Assembly (NCBI RefSeq): GCF_030035675.1
Contig: NC_084489.1
Coordinates: 76,350,270-76,414,269, forward strand
Direction of reading: 5' to 3'
DNA: 64,000 nucleotides
Origin: Rhineura floridana
Taxonomy: Eukaryota > Chordata > Lepidosauria > Squamata > Rhineuridae
The notes under the pieces were generated by a model, which had not been told where the DNA came from, did not search any database, and saw nothing but the letters and a program-made list of their open reading frames with translations. Position 1 is the first letter of the stretch; every line of letters starts with the position of its first letter. Both the position numbers and the translations under genes were made by a program. Positions 1 to 19,518 of the stretch are shown in pieces.

Positions 1-1375
1 CCGTTCAGTCGGACAGATGGGCGTCTGATAAATAAAATTTTATTATTATTATCATTACTGTCTTCAAGCGTTCGGGGGGGGGGAAACCAGCATTGGGACC
101 CAATCCAGTTAGTCACGACTTGAGCTGCCGTCCTATCCACACTCACTTGGCAGTAAGCTCCAATTTAACTCAGTTGACTTTCTTTCTGAGTAAATATCCA
201 TATAGGAGTATGCTTTAAAGCCGAAATCGCTTACCCGGCAGTAAATCCCTTGGGTTACAGTGGGATTTACTTGTGAGTAACAAGCATGCATAGCGGGTCG
301 GGCTTCATCATCTCGCGTTTAAGCAAATTCAAGACGTTAGTCGCAACTCATTTAAGTCCATTGGTTTCAATAGGTCGTGCAGCTCAAATTTATGACTGTA
401 TTCTGAGTAGGTTTGCATAATGTCAGGGAGTAAATTGTGATTAACTTGACCAGGATTTATCTATTTATTCTCATTATTAGGCAGAGTTCCTCCAATTAGG
501 GTTGCCAACTTTTCAATCCACCTTCGCTGCTGTGCCTTTAAGGGCGGCTTGATCCGCAACAATTATCACTTATCTCTTGTGTTATGAAAAGTTCCACATG
601 TTGATTCCTGCAGATAAAGCTACCATTACAGAGACCTGTTGGCGACACTGCCTTTATTATATTAGGCCCAGCAAAGCAAAACAGCCCTTGCTCTCAGGCT
701 TACAATCTGAGAGACACAACACGTAAAGAAAAGGGGATGAGGAGGGAGGGAGAAAAAGGCAAACTCAGGTGCTAGTTCTTAGTGACCAGCTGGGATGCAA
801 ACAGTTCAGGCAGCCTGAGGGAATGGCGTCTGCTAGGTTTCAGGAACTCAAGTCCACTCTGTTGCTCTTCTTATGCTGTAGGCTCCTGTATGTTTCAGGC
901 CTAGCTTAGCTTCACAACAACCCTGCGAGGTGGGTTAGACTAGAAAATAGCAAATAGAAATAGAAATAAAGTTACAGAATAACTTCATGGACGAGCAGGG
1001 TTTTGAAGCCAACCATTCCCCATTCAGGATTGCGGTTCTATGCGGAGTTACTCCCAAGTACAATTAAAAATGTGGCCTAGAGAACCTCCTGAAGAAATAG
1101 GCAAAGGATCAGGCTGTAAATTCTGACATTTGCACCACATAGGACATCTCAGCCAGAAAAGACATCACTTCCAGAAACAATCTAGGATCGCCACCTCAGG
1201 GCACCTGTGTCTTCGGCATCCTCCTGACAGACAATTATAGATTCGGATTTCCGCCCTAACTACCATTTTAACAGAAGCTTCACCTGTCAGTCTGTTAGAG
1301 GCCCAGTAGGTCTGTCGGAAAAAGGGGCCCACTTTAAGAGACTAGACAACAAACCTGTTCTTTGCGCCGCTTTAC
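1..1375. other. Gene-free sequence with small repeat fragments
   Basis: No coding potential recognised. Copies of a short dispersed motif (CTGAGTAAA type) occur at 185-199, 261-292 and 397-421. About 500-660 starts TAGGGTTGCCAACTTTTCA and resembles one arm of a palindromic MITE. About 690-800 and 868-935 look like fragments of LINE/SINE sequence (ACAACAACCCTG... block). Confidence 0.5.
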
Positions 1376-1605
1376 TAGGGTTGCCATGTTTTTGTTTACC
1401 TGACTCTGTCCTCGTCCCTTTAACAGTAGCCTGATGCGCTGAAACATTTGGGTGGCGGGGTTGCCACCTTTTCAACTGGTCTCTGCTTCTATGCCTTTGA
1501 GCCCTGGCAACCTTACCAGCTAAATGCACGTCAGGCTAATGTTAAAAGGCACAGGGGCAGGGACTATTGGGGGAAAAAGAAAAAGGTGGCAACCGTACCC
1601 TTTCC
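1376..1605. repeat. Cluster of GGGTTGCCA-ended MITE arms
   Basis: Two left arms (TAGGGTTGCCATG at 1376, GGGTTGCCACCTTTTCAA at 1457) face right-arm sequence ending AAAAGGTGGCAACCG near 1580-1599, so one complete palindromic element of about 145 bases lies beside a partial one. Related copies: 500-660, 27855-28060, 28085-28245. Confidence 0.5.
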
Positions 1606-3323
1606 CCGCTCTACAAAAATCGCTCGCAACCATTAAAAGTAACAAAGAAGAAGAACCGCTTTCCAGCGACAATCATTGCCCCATGTCCTTTAACGTCATG
1701 TCTTCAGGACGGGGGTTGGAACCCAGAAGCACAACTTTTAACGGGGTTAGGGTCAGAGTCAGATCAGGCTACGAATCTCCCAGGCTTTCCGCCTGGAAAA
1801 CAGATGAAAGGCAAGGCAGCGAGAAGGAAAACGACTTCCTCCTCTTTCCTCTCGTTAGCCGCTCCAATTCTAAAGGCTGTAAATCCGGAGTCGCACCTGC
1901 TTAAACGGAAGGAGGGACGGCGACTTCTTCAATGAAGGGCTTGGGAGATGAACCTCGTTTGGGGCAACAGCCCTTGAATTCCCAAAACTGAGAGGCGCGG
2001 GTAGGTGGGCACACAAAGCTACTTGAAAATCTCTTCGCTTCTGTCCCCTAACAACCCCTGGTATATTTATGTTGATAATTATTAGGACTGCCTTTAAAAC
2101 AAAACAAAACACTTGTACGGAGACTTCATGCGTAGGACGTATCAGAGGGTGACATGGATCTCCATCATGTGCAAAGGCCAACCAGCTGCAACTAAGGAGC
2201 TGGTAACCGTGCTAACAGTGTCAGAGCGGGCTGTGCATTTCCAAGACCTGGTAGGTATCCTTTCGTTGCTTTCTCGACGTGTGTAATAATGAATAATGGC
2301 AACTCCACCCCGGCTAAATGCAGTGAGTACCAACCCGCAAACACGACTTAACGTGATGGCACGACATCGCCTAGCTTCCGTGAATGATGTCAAATCGTCC
2401 TCGGGGTTTGCACTTCACCCTGCACTACTTCTATAAATAGGTATACACACCAGGCCCCAAGGGTTAATCGGTGACGTGCAGAGGTTTCTTTAGGTTTCCT
2501 GGTCGGTGTTCGTTGCAAAAGTCTATCTTCTCAGTTACATCAGATCCATCTTTAAAAGGGGGGGGAATCTGTAGATAAATTATGGCCTTTCAAAGGGGGG
2601 GGGGAGAAGAGTGCATTTTACAAATGAAGCGATGAGTTTTACAGGCCCATAATTTATAGGCCGGCGGTGGGAAGGAAGGGGGGAAAGAGCCCAGAAGAAT
2701 CCTGATTGACTCCCGTCGGAGGCTTGACGATGAGATCACACACCTGGGGACTATTCGCTTCCTCCTAAGGCAACTCCAGGTGTGTGGGCCGCTCCGTCCA
2801 TTCTCAGCTGATTTCTACGCAAAAAGGTTTGGTGTGACTCAACTCCCCCCCCCAGTTCAATTTAGCAAATAGAAAATCCAGCCCAAGAGATTCTTTACAG
2901 CGCAGCCCTATGTATGTTTACTCGGAAGGAAGTCCCACTATGTGAAATGAGGTTTACACCTAAGTAAGCTGGAGCTCTGATGTTTTTGCAAATGGCCTGA
3001 TTCTGATCTCTTGGCTGCAGCTTGGAATCGGGCAGAGAGCACTATCGGTTCCCTTTGTTTCCCGCAAGGGATGGTTCCTGGATGTCTTTAGATATTTACA
3101 AAGAATTAGAAGCAAGTAGAACAAATGATCACATACCATATTGCCTTTGTGTCACTCACTCTTCGGGGATATTCAGCGTCCAGGAAGGAGCCTTTCAACC
3201 TCGCTATGAATTGTCCGTGCCCCTGGGATGTTGGGCAGAGCCAGAGAGTAGGGGCAAAGGCTGGCGACTTTAACAAAGAGGAGAGCTAGTTAGCGAACCC
3301 CTCCGAGAGGAAAGGGGGTAGGG
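1606..3323. other. Gene-free sequence upstream of MNX1
   Basis: No gene recognised. Contains CTATAAATAG at 2431-2440 (a MEF2-type or TATA-like site with no open frame after it), an 11-bp inverted repeat around CACACACCTGG (2737-2747 and 2776-2786), and one copy of the dispersed short motif near 2911-2967. Confidence 0.45.
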
Positions 3324-3995
3324 ACAGAGCTCAGTGGCAGAGCAGAGCATATGCTTGACATAGACTGAAAGAACTCTTCAAGTACATGAAAGGTTGTCAC
3401 ACACAGGAGTGCGGGGATCTCTTCTCAATCGTCCCAGAGTGCAGGACATGGAAAAATGGGCTCAAGTTGCAGGAAGCCAGATTTGAACTGAACCCCAGGA
3501 AAAACTTCCTGTTAGAGCCATAGAACAATGGAACCAATGACCTAGAGAGGTAGTGGGCTCTCCGACACTGGAGGCATTCAAGAGGCAGCTGGACAGCCAT
3601 CTGTCGGGAATGCTTTGATTTGGATTCCTGCATTGAGCAAGGGTTGGACTTGATGGCCTTACAGGCCCCTTCCAACTCTACCATTCTATGATTGGCATGC
3701 TTAAGGCCCCAAGCCCAAGCCCTGGCAGATTCAGAACCCCAGCCATCTAGGTGTTGCAGGACTCCAGCGTCCCATCATCCTCGATCATTTACTGCAGTGC
3801 CTGATGGGAGTCGAAATCGCCAGGAGAAACTCAAGCCAATGCGGGGATGTTTGCCAGAGGGAGCAGATGCAGCATCGGGGGGGGGGAAGAGAGAGAGACC
3901 CCTGTCTGAAATCCTGGAGAGCTGCTGCCAGTCAGTGCAGACAATACCGAGCTGGATGTACCAATGGGCCTGACTCGGTATAAGGCAGCTTCCCA
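3324..3995 (+). mobile_element. tRNA-type SINE split by a CR1 3' end and a MITE fragment
   Basis: GAGCTCAGTGGCAGAGCA (3327-3344) is the A-box half of the SINE found whole at 39711-39903. It is interrupted by a CR1 3' end (about 3366-3692) terminating in ATTCTATGATT. After a short SINE segment (TTAAGGCCCCAAG) a CCCATCATCC/GATGGGAGT palindromic fragment occupies about 3740-3825, and the SINE 3' half (GACCCCTGTCTGAAATCC to GGTATAAGGCAGCTTCC) resumes at about 3885-3990. Confidence 0.65.
3366..3692 (+). mobile_element. CR1 LINE 3' end
   Basis: About 327 bases of CR1 ORF2 C-terminus and 3'UTR, with GAAAAACTTCCTGTTAGAGC, the TTGGACTTGATGGCCTTACA block and the terminal ATTCTATGATT repeat. 5'-truncated, as is usual for CR1. 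The minus-strand copy at 19519-20822 carries the same region. Confidence 0.85.
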
Positions 3996-6400
3996 GGGGC
4001 CCTCCAGCCTTCCTAACGATCAAGCGTTTTGGGGGAGCCTCCCTGCGCCTGTCCCGAGTGCGTCGTTCTTGGTGAGAAGGGGAAAGGCCCTCTGCACATG
4101 CTTCGCACTGAGCGGCTCCCCGTTCTTTGAACACGTTTCCGGGGCCTACGAACCTTTGCTCTTCGAAACTTCTCACCGCCTTATACATGAGCTAGAATAT
4201 CACCATCAGACAAATCTGCAAAGGAAATGATTTGCCAAGTGAAGGAGCGAAACGCGATGCCTTTAGCGCGGTTCGTGGGGCCGAGAGATCCCTGCGGCGA
4301 CGTCAGTGAACGAAGATTCCAGGCGCTCAAACGTGCTTCATTTTGGCCTATTAGTCATTATATTTTACAAGGCTTTTCAGGATGCGAAGGGCTTTTCCGT
4401 CCTTCTTTCACGGGTCCTTCTTTCTTGGGAGGAGACCCCATATTTTCACCGAAGACCCCAAAGGCACCCAAATTGTAAGAAACCCTTTGCCCTCGTGTCT
4501 GATCCGTCGCAAAAGCAACGAAGGCCCGGGCACTGTCCAGGTGCAAAGCCAGTCTCTTTTACAAAGGGCTTTTGAAGAAAGAGAGGAACAGGCTGCGGGT
4601 GGGTGTTTGCTCTCTTTGTCAGGCTTGTGTCAACGTGACCTTCCGCTCACATCCCCGCCGGCGATTGTGTTCGTTCTCTCCTCCCCGCGCCCTCCATTTC
4701 TAACAAGCTGCAGCAGCGTTGGTGCGGTCGGATTCTCTGCAAAAAAAGCAACAAAAACAGTCGCCCGGTCGCTTTCTTACACCTTCTAACTATGTTTGGC
4801 CGTGTTTGTGTAAGATAAGGGGGTTTAATAGCCCAATCGACTACACTTTGTGTTGATGGCGGACCTGACTCCCCTGACCTCGGCTTGTTGATTCTTCCCA
4901 ACTCGTTAAAAAGCTGTTGGCACCGCAGAGGCGGGGAACATTTCGTTTCAGGTGTCCAGGAATTTGAGGAGAAGCTGGAAGTCAATATCCTGACCATGCA
5001 AACTACATTTAATAGTCCGAAGAGGGAAAGGATCGTATTTTCACCATGGACAAGGAAAACCGAATTTGCATTTGGTAAGGGAGAGAGAAACCGAGAATAT
5101 CTTGCTGAAGTGGAACCCACAAGAGAACATTAGCATTTATTTTATTGCAAGGAGAGGGCTGTTTTTCATTCGTTCCTGCAGGTAAATCCCACTGGAATCC
5201 GTGCTATTTTTGTTTTCCTGAGTAAGCTTGATTCGTTTCGGACTGCAATGTAATGTGAGGGCTTCTTAAAGCGATTCCTCGGTCTTGTATGATAATGTGG
5301 AAACAGAGGAGGAAACGTGAAGCGGGGAGAAAAGCCAAATAGAGGCTGTAGTGCCCCGAGCGGGGGAGAAGCCCCACTGAACTTATTGTGGCTTGGGACT
5401 GGACCTCGGTTATGACAACCTGAAAGAAGAACAGCCGATTCCTTTCTTTAGGCGGCCACAGCTGGAGCCGCCGGCTAAACAAAAGGCAACCCTTTGCTTA
5501 TAAATGGACACTGAATTGCTCTCAGCTCTTTTTTCCTCCTTTTGCGCCTCCAGTTCTGTATCGATAACAGCGTGATCTTCAAACGTTTCTACATGCCTAA
5601 CTGAATACAGGAGTTGCACTCTCAGCAAAGGTTCGGTATTTTTCTGATAACTTCGTTATATAACATTTCCGGGGAGTAGAACGTTGAGGGCTCTCAACAT
5701 TCCAGAAACAGCAACATGCCCTTTGATTGGCATTTGTTAGCCTGAAACAATCCCTTTCGATAGGTCAGTTGACGCCGCTCCAACTCGTCTTCAGCCATAA
5801 GCCTCTGAAGCAAAACAAGACCCCCCCCCAGTTTTAAATATTTGTGGTCCTTTCCTAATCCAGAAATGTCGCTCGGGTGCTACTCTAAGCATCGTTGGGA
5901 CCTTGACTGCTGGGAAATAAACATTTTAAACAGAGCGCGAGGAAAAGCTTTTACTCCGCTCGAGAAGCATCAGGCTCAAATCCGATACACCTCGAGCTAT
6001 CCTAACCTGCAGCTTTATGCGAGCTGCAGAAGAGAATTAAAATGCAGGCAGAGGACCATCCTGCAGTTCAGTGCAAAGGATACATCTAATACCTGCGGGC
6101 GCACAAAGCAAAGGGGAGGCTTAGAACTCAGCACCCGGATTGCCTCTCTCGCGAGGGGTCTCCCAACGCTTCCTTTCATTCTCTCAGCATAGTTTTTTAA
6201 ATTATATTCTCCAACCCCTCGCCTAACAGTGTTTAATTGCAATGGGCTACAGAACTTTCTCCGTTCCAGTAGCTAAGAAAAGCAAAGAGACGTGTCCTCC
6301 TCCCCCTTGGATACGTTATTAACGTTAGAGTAGCTGGATACAGCTTCTTAATTTAGGGAGGGAGCACACCCTGAAACTGAATTTCCTGGGAGTTGTTGAA
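3996..6400. other. Gene-free, largely unique sequence before the MNX1 promoter
   Basis: No recognisable gene or repeat of note. Moderately GC-rich blocks, for example 4230-4700 and 5900-6180. It could contain proximal MNX1 regulatory DNA, but nothing specific can be supported from sequence alone. Confidence 0.4.
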
Positions 6401-6583
6401 CTTCCTTTTCTGTGGAAAACCCCTCTGATGCAGCGTTCTGCGCAAGCCCTAAGCGCGCGCACACCCGGCCAAAGCTGTCTGCCTCCCTCGATGTTGTCTA
6501 AGAGTCGCCCTGGCAAAGGAGCAGGAAGCTACCCAGGTGGGCAGGGTCACCCATCCAGGAGCGTTGACAGGTGTGCGCCGCGG

Positions 6584-6648
6584 CCAATGGGCTGCGCCTG
6601 AGCTCAGCTCCGATCACCAATGGCGTCCTGCCTTCCCGGAGGACCAAT
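6584..6648 (+). promoter_or_regulatory. MNX1 promoter block with three CCAAT boxes
   Basis: CCAAT pentamers lie at 6584-6588, 6617-6621 and 6644-6648, all in the same orientation, 33 and 27 bases apart. They sit about 300-360 bases before the MNX1 ATG in CpG-rich sequence without an obvious TATA box. Arrays spaced about three helical turns apart are typical of NF-Y promoters. The sites are seen directly; NF-Y binding and the transcription start (likely about 6650-6750) are inference. Confidence 0.55.
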
Positions 6649-6945
6649 GAGAGCAGCCTCTGAGCCTTCAAGTGAGCGGAGTTGCCAGGCCGGAGCGCTG
6701 TAGTCCCTTGCAGGGCGAAAGAGACGGACGGTTTCTTCCTCCTCCAGGGATCATTTCTGGGGGGCAGGGTGGAGAGCTCTGCAAAGGAGGCACGCTGCTC
6801 AGGGAAGGAATGCTGACGGTCTTTTGGCGGCTAAATAGCGGGGGTTGCTCTCCGGTTATTTCTTTGGCTGGAGCGAAATGATGAGGGTGCTTCTATGAGC
6901 CCCTTTTCTTTTGAACCCCGCGGGTGCCTTTGATCGCCGGCTGGG

Positions 6946-15843
<8,898 letters not shown>

Positions 15844-15946
15844 ACACTTGGATCCCAGAGCCAAAAGCCACCTTCCTTCGCTGGTTCACAAGAGGAACCT
15901 CCCCCAACCCCAGATGTTTGCTCCTTGCTGTCTAAGCTGGTGCCTT

Positions 15947-16058
15947 CCAGCTGTCTTGCTCTACGGCTCCCATCCACCCTGGCCAGCACAGCAGGATCTT
16001 ACTGGGGCCAGTGAGAGAGTGACTGGGGTGGATGGGAGCTGTAGAGCAAGACAGCTGG
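15947..16058. repeat. Palindromic hAT-type MITE relic in the MNX1 3' region
   Basis: Arms of 33 bases (15947-15979 and 16026-16058) are complementary apart from one mismatch, with a 46-base spacer. The arms resemble the dispersed family whose copies read CTCCCATCA, TTGTAGTCC and GGAGGGCACC elsewhere in this window. Confidence 0.7.
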
Positions 16059-16798
16059 ACGGTAGCAGGTTGGGGGAGGCTGGTTTAAAGCCATGTGCTC
16101 TCAGTGCCCAACCTGACTCTACTGGCCCTCTGTCAGCTGCTCCATGACTCACAATGATTGTCCAAGGTACCAAACCCTGCTCACTCCACATTCCCCAGTC
16201 TCCAGCCTCTAGCTCAGCCATATCACATGGGAGCTTTGTTATCACATTCTTAGTATTTTTATTTAATGAATGTATACCCTGCTCTTTGAGAGCTTGTTCA
16301 TATACAGCAATATTTAAGTCACAACAGTATTGAAAATGTATAATAAAGAAAGTGTTCATTCCCTGACTACACTGAAACAAATTTTACTGACAGCTGGCAA
16401 TGAAGTGATAAAAATCCAAGCGTGATTGTACGAATCAGAGCTGTTTCAAGTGGAAACATGGAGCCTTTAAGTAAAATAGGGTTGGCAATTCAAGAGCTTC
16501 TGCTTTCTCTGCCTGTGGCTTGGCCTCCCCACTTTCAAAGCCCCGGCCTGCTCTCCCTCCAGCACCCTTTTAGCTCCATCTTTGCTACTTTCAATGAATG
16601 GGGGTTCATTGTAGTAGTTGGTAGGAAGGTGAAGTTGCCAGCTCTCTGTTTCCACCAAAGTAAAAGAGCCTGCCTCCGGACCTGGTAATGCTTCTCAGGA
16701 CATTTCAGCTCACGAGCCACAACCAATGGATAAAACCACAAGGCATATACTGGTGGCTGATGGCTTGATGTCAGTGGTGCAGTGGAATATGCTCTGGG

Positions 16799-16862
16799 TT
16801 TTAGTCTGAACTTTCAAGGAGCTGTCCAACCTTGGACATCTCCTTGAAAGTTTAGACTAAAA
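16799..16862. repeat. Inverted repeat (23-bp arms) in the MNX1 3' region
   Basis: TTTTAGTCTGAACTTTCAAG at the left and its near-complement at 16840-16862 form a 23-bp stem with an 18-base loop. A related half occurs near 29605-29635, so this is probably a dispersed palindromic transposon remnant. Confidence 0.65.
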
Positions 16863-17290
16863 TCCAGGGCGGATTCCACTGGTGATTTGGAACCACCAGC
16901 GGACCCTGCAGGTAATATTAAAAATTTGAGCTGTCTCCTTCCTCCGTTGCTATTTAACAGTTCCCTGTTCCACTCAGCAGAAACTATGTCAAATACTGAA
17001 CCACAGTATTAAAATATGACACTGGAAATTTGATTTCTTCCTCTTGGACACTGTACCCTTTCTCTTCAACAGTATTGAGAGTTTTTGTGCTTAATCTATA
17101 GCAAGCAATCTGGGAAACCTGACACGAAGCTTGGAACTGTTGGGAACCTCGGGAGGACAGTATTGTCTTTATTTTTGTACCTTGTATTTATAAAAAGAGA
17201 AAAATATCTCTACTTATGCATGCTAAGTTATTAATTGGCTTCTCCCAATGTCCCACCGGTTATGTAAAATAAACAGTTTTGTATTTGAGA

Positions 17291-18047
17291 GCTGCGTGAA
17301 CTTACTGAACCAAAGAGCTGGTTTTAGGCTGTGCTTGCATTTCCCTAGGTTTTATGCTGGATCCACAACAAAGCCAATCAGCTCCTATTCAGTGCATGGT
17401 TCAATAACTGAATAGGAGGGGAGACTTCCAGAATGCAACTTCTCATGTCTGTGCCGAGATACAAGATTTCCCTCTGTCTGCACAAGGTATACCCCAGAGC
17501 TCTGTTGCATCAAATAATCTTACATGCAACTCAATTAAAATGAAGCAGATTTCCACCTTTTTTTTTTTGTTGGTCTGGCAGGCTCCTGTGTCTTAAGAAT
17601 GGTCAGTCAGGTAGAAATTAACCAGGTAAAGATTTTCCTAGCATTGAGGTGAAATGGCAGGGAAGGCTTAAGCTCCTAATCTTCTGCTTCGTATCACAGC
17701 TATCGAAGGCTAACAGAAAATAGGCAACCTTAGGTAGACATCTCTTCCCATTATAAACACATGATTCAGAAGAAGTCCCACTGCTTTTGACTTTTAGTTG
17801 GATCAGGCCCACTGATTTTCATTTTATTTCCTTTCATACAATGTGTAGAATGGGGTATTGATGAATATTTCACATTGTTGAGCTGGCTTGCCAGGCAGAA
17901 ATTAAACTGATACAGATTTTCCTGTATAAAACTCCAAGAATGGAGCTGAATCTATTGTATTTCTGTCTGCCATGCAACTCTTAAACACACAGAGCTTCCG
18001 GTAGGAAGACAGGTGGTGACCCCTAGTTCTTGTGGATTTATAACAAG
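17291..18047. other. Gene-free sequence downstream of MNX1
   Basis: No gene or clear repeat recognised; ordinary AT-rich intergenic sequence. Confidence 0.4.
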
Positions 18048-18062
18048 TTAAAGTAGCAGTTA

Positions 18063-18372
18063 AGATCCTCCATGGCGCAGAGTGGTAAGCGGCGGTAATG
18101 CAGCCGAAGCTCTGCTCACAGCCGGAGTTCGATTCCAACTGAAGGAGGAAGTCGAATCTCTGGTAAAAGGGGTCGAGGTCCACTCAGCCTTCCATCCATC
18201 CATGGTCGGTAAAATGAGTACCCGGCATATGGTGGGGGGTAAAGAAAGGCCGGGGAAGGAACTGGCAATCCCACCCCATATATACGGTCTGTAAACGTTG
18301 CAAGATGTCACCCTAAGAGTCGAGTCGGCAAAGACTTGCACTATAAGTGCGTGGACACCTTTACCTTTACCT
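18063..18372 (+). mobile_element. tRNA-derived SINE with ACCTTT tail (Sauria-like)
   Basis: Starts with a tRNA-like head (GGCGCAGAGTGGTAAGC as A box region, GAGTTCGATTCCA as B box) and ends in three ACCTTT units. It is flanked by a perfect 15-bp target duplication, TTAAAGTAGCAGTTA, at 18048-18062 and 18373-18387. The ACCTTT tail is the known hallmark of Sauria SINEs mobilised by Bov-B LINEs; that assignment is from memory. Confidence 0.8.
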
Positions 18373-18834
18373 TTAAAGTAGCAGTTAGGCCAAAACAAGC
18401 TGTAGGTCGCCACCTTTTGGTTGGTGGAGAGATTCTGTGCTGCCAATAATGCTTCTAATAGCAGTACAGGCAAATTCAACAGGTGAAGTCTTTCCCATGT
18501 CACCACATCTCAATGTGTGTGAGGGGGAAGTAGCCATTTAAAGTTTTGCCTGAATTAGAAATACAGGAGGTCCATCACAAAGATGTGTTGCAATTAATAA
18601 ACGAATTTGTACCCATATGCTACAATTTAAACGGAGGGTGATGCATCCAACAGGGATAGAGATACTGATTAGCTGAAATCAAAATACTGAGGCTTATTCC
18701 TGTTGTGCAACAGGGTGTTATTTCAGTCCTTAAACCTCTTTGTGGGGAATCTGCCTGTGTAAGATAGCGCCTAAAGTGGTGGACCTGAATGTGGGAACAG
18801 TGATGCAGTTAGGTAATGTTATTTTACTGATTTT

Positions 18835-19055
18835 TTATTATCATTTATTATTGCCTTTCTTCCAAGGAGCTCAAGGTGACATACATGGTTCTCCTCCCTT
18901 TCCATTTTATCCTCACAACAACCTGGTGAGGTAGGTTAGGCTGAGAGATGGTCACCTAGCCACAAGGTCACCTAGCAAGCTTCATGGCTGAGTCGGGATT
19001 TGAACCCTGGCCTCCCAGGCCCCAGTACAGCACACTAACCACTACACCACTCTGG
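18835..19055 (-). mobile_element. tRNA-derived SINE, minus strand
   Basis: Reverse complement of the SINE at 53791-54035: CACAACAACCTGGTGAGGTA, CATGGCTGAGTCGGGATTTG (B box) and ACTAACCACTACACCACTCT (A box). Confidence 0.75.
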
Positions 19056-19518
19056 GTTGTCTCTAAGCTCTACTCAGAGTAGACCCATTGAAATGAATGA
19101 ACTGAAGTTACTCATCTCAATTAACTTCAATGGGTGTGCTCTGAGTAGGATTAGCATTGGATATAACCCTCTGGGTTTGAATGGTGTGATAGCCTCCTCC
19201 TCTTCAGATGGCAATATGTCTTGCTTCCAAATGTGGTAAAGCAGTCTTTACCACCTGCATGTGGCCATGCTTTTGCTCACTCTGCTGAGTGGGGCCCTGG
19301 ATGATTTCTGCCTCAAGGTTTTGCTCTGACAGTACTCCTGAGAGGACAGGAAAGGCAAGTTTAAATCTTTGCTCATCTAGGAAGATCCCCAGCTGGAATG
19401 CCTTGATTAAGTAAAATGCTGCTCTCTCTTTTTTTATGGAGGTAGGAAAGAAAAGTAAGCCAATATTGTCAGTTATCCTTACACCCCGAAAGGAAGGAAA
19501 AATGGATGGTCTCTGCCC
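19056..19518. other. Gene-free sequence
   Basis: Contains an inverted pair of the dispersed short motif (19064-19165: CTCAGAGTAGACCCATTGAA and its complement-like partner). Otherwise nothing recognised. Confidence 0.4.

Larger units (their letters stand above)
15844..17290 (+). other. MNX1: Probable MNX1 3'UTR, polyadenylation signal at 17268-17273
   Basis: After the stop no open frame resembles a known protein. The best canonical AATAAA on the plus strand is at 17268-17273, followed by a T/G-rich stretch; a weaker candidate lies near 16341-16346. The interval contains two long inverted repeats (15947-16058 and 16799-16862). Assigning it as 3'UTR is inference. Confidence 0.45.

Noticed and set aside
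18063-18150. tRNA gene candidate
   Set aside because: The tRNA-like boxes are the head of a SINE flanked by a target duplication; no complete cloverleaf is seen.
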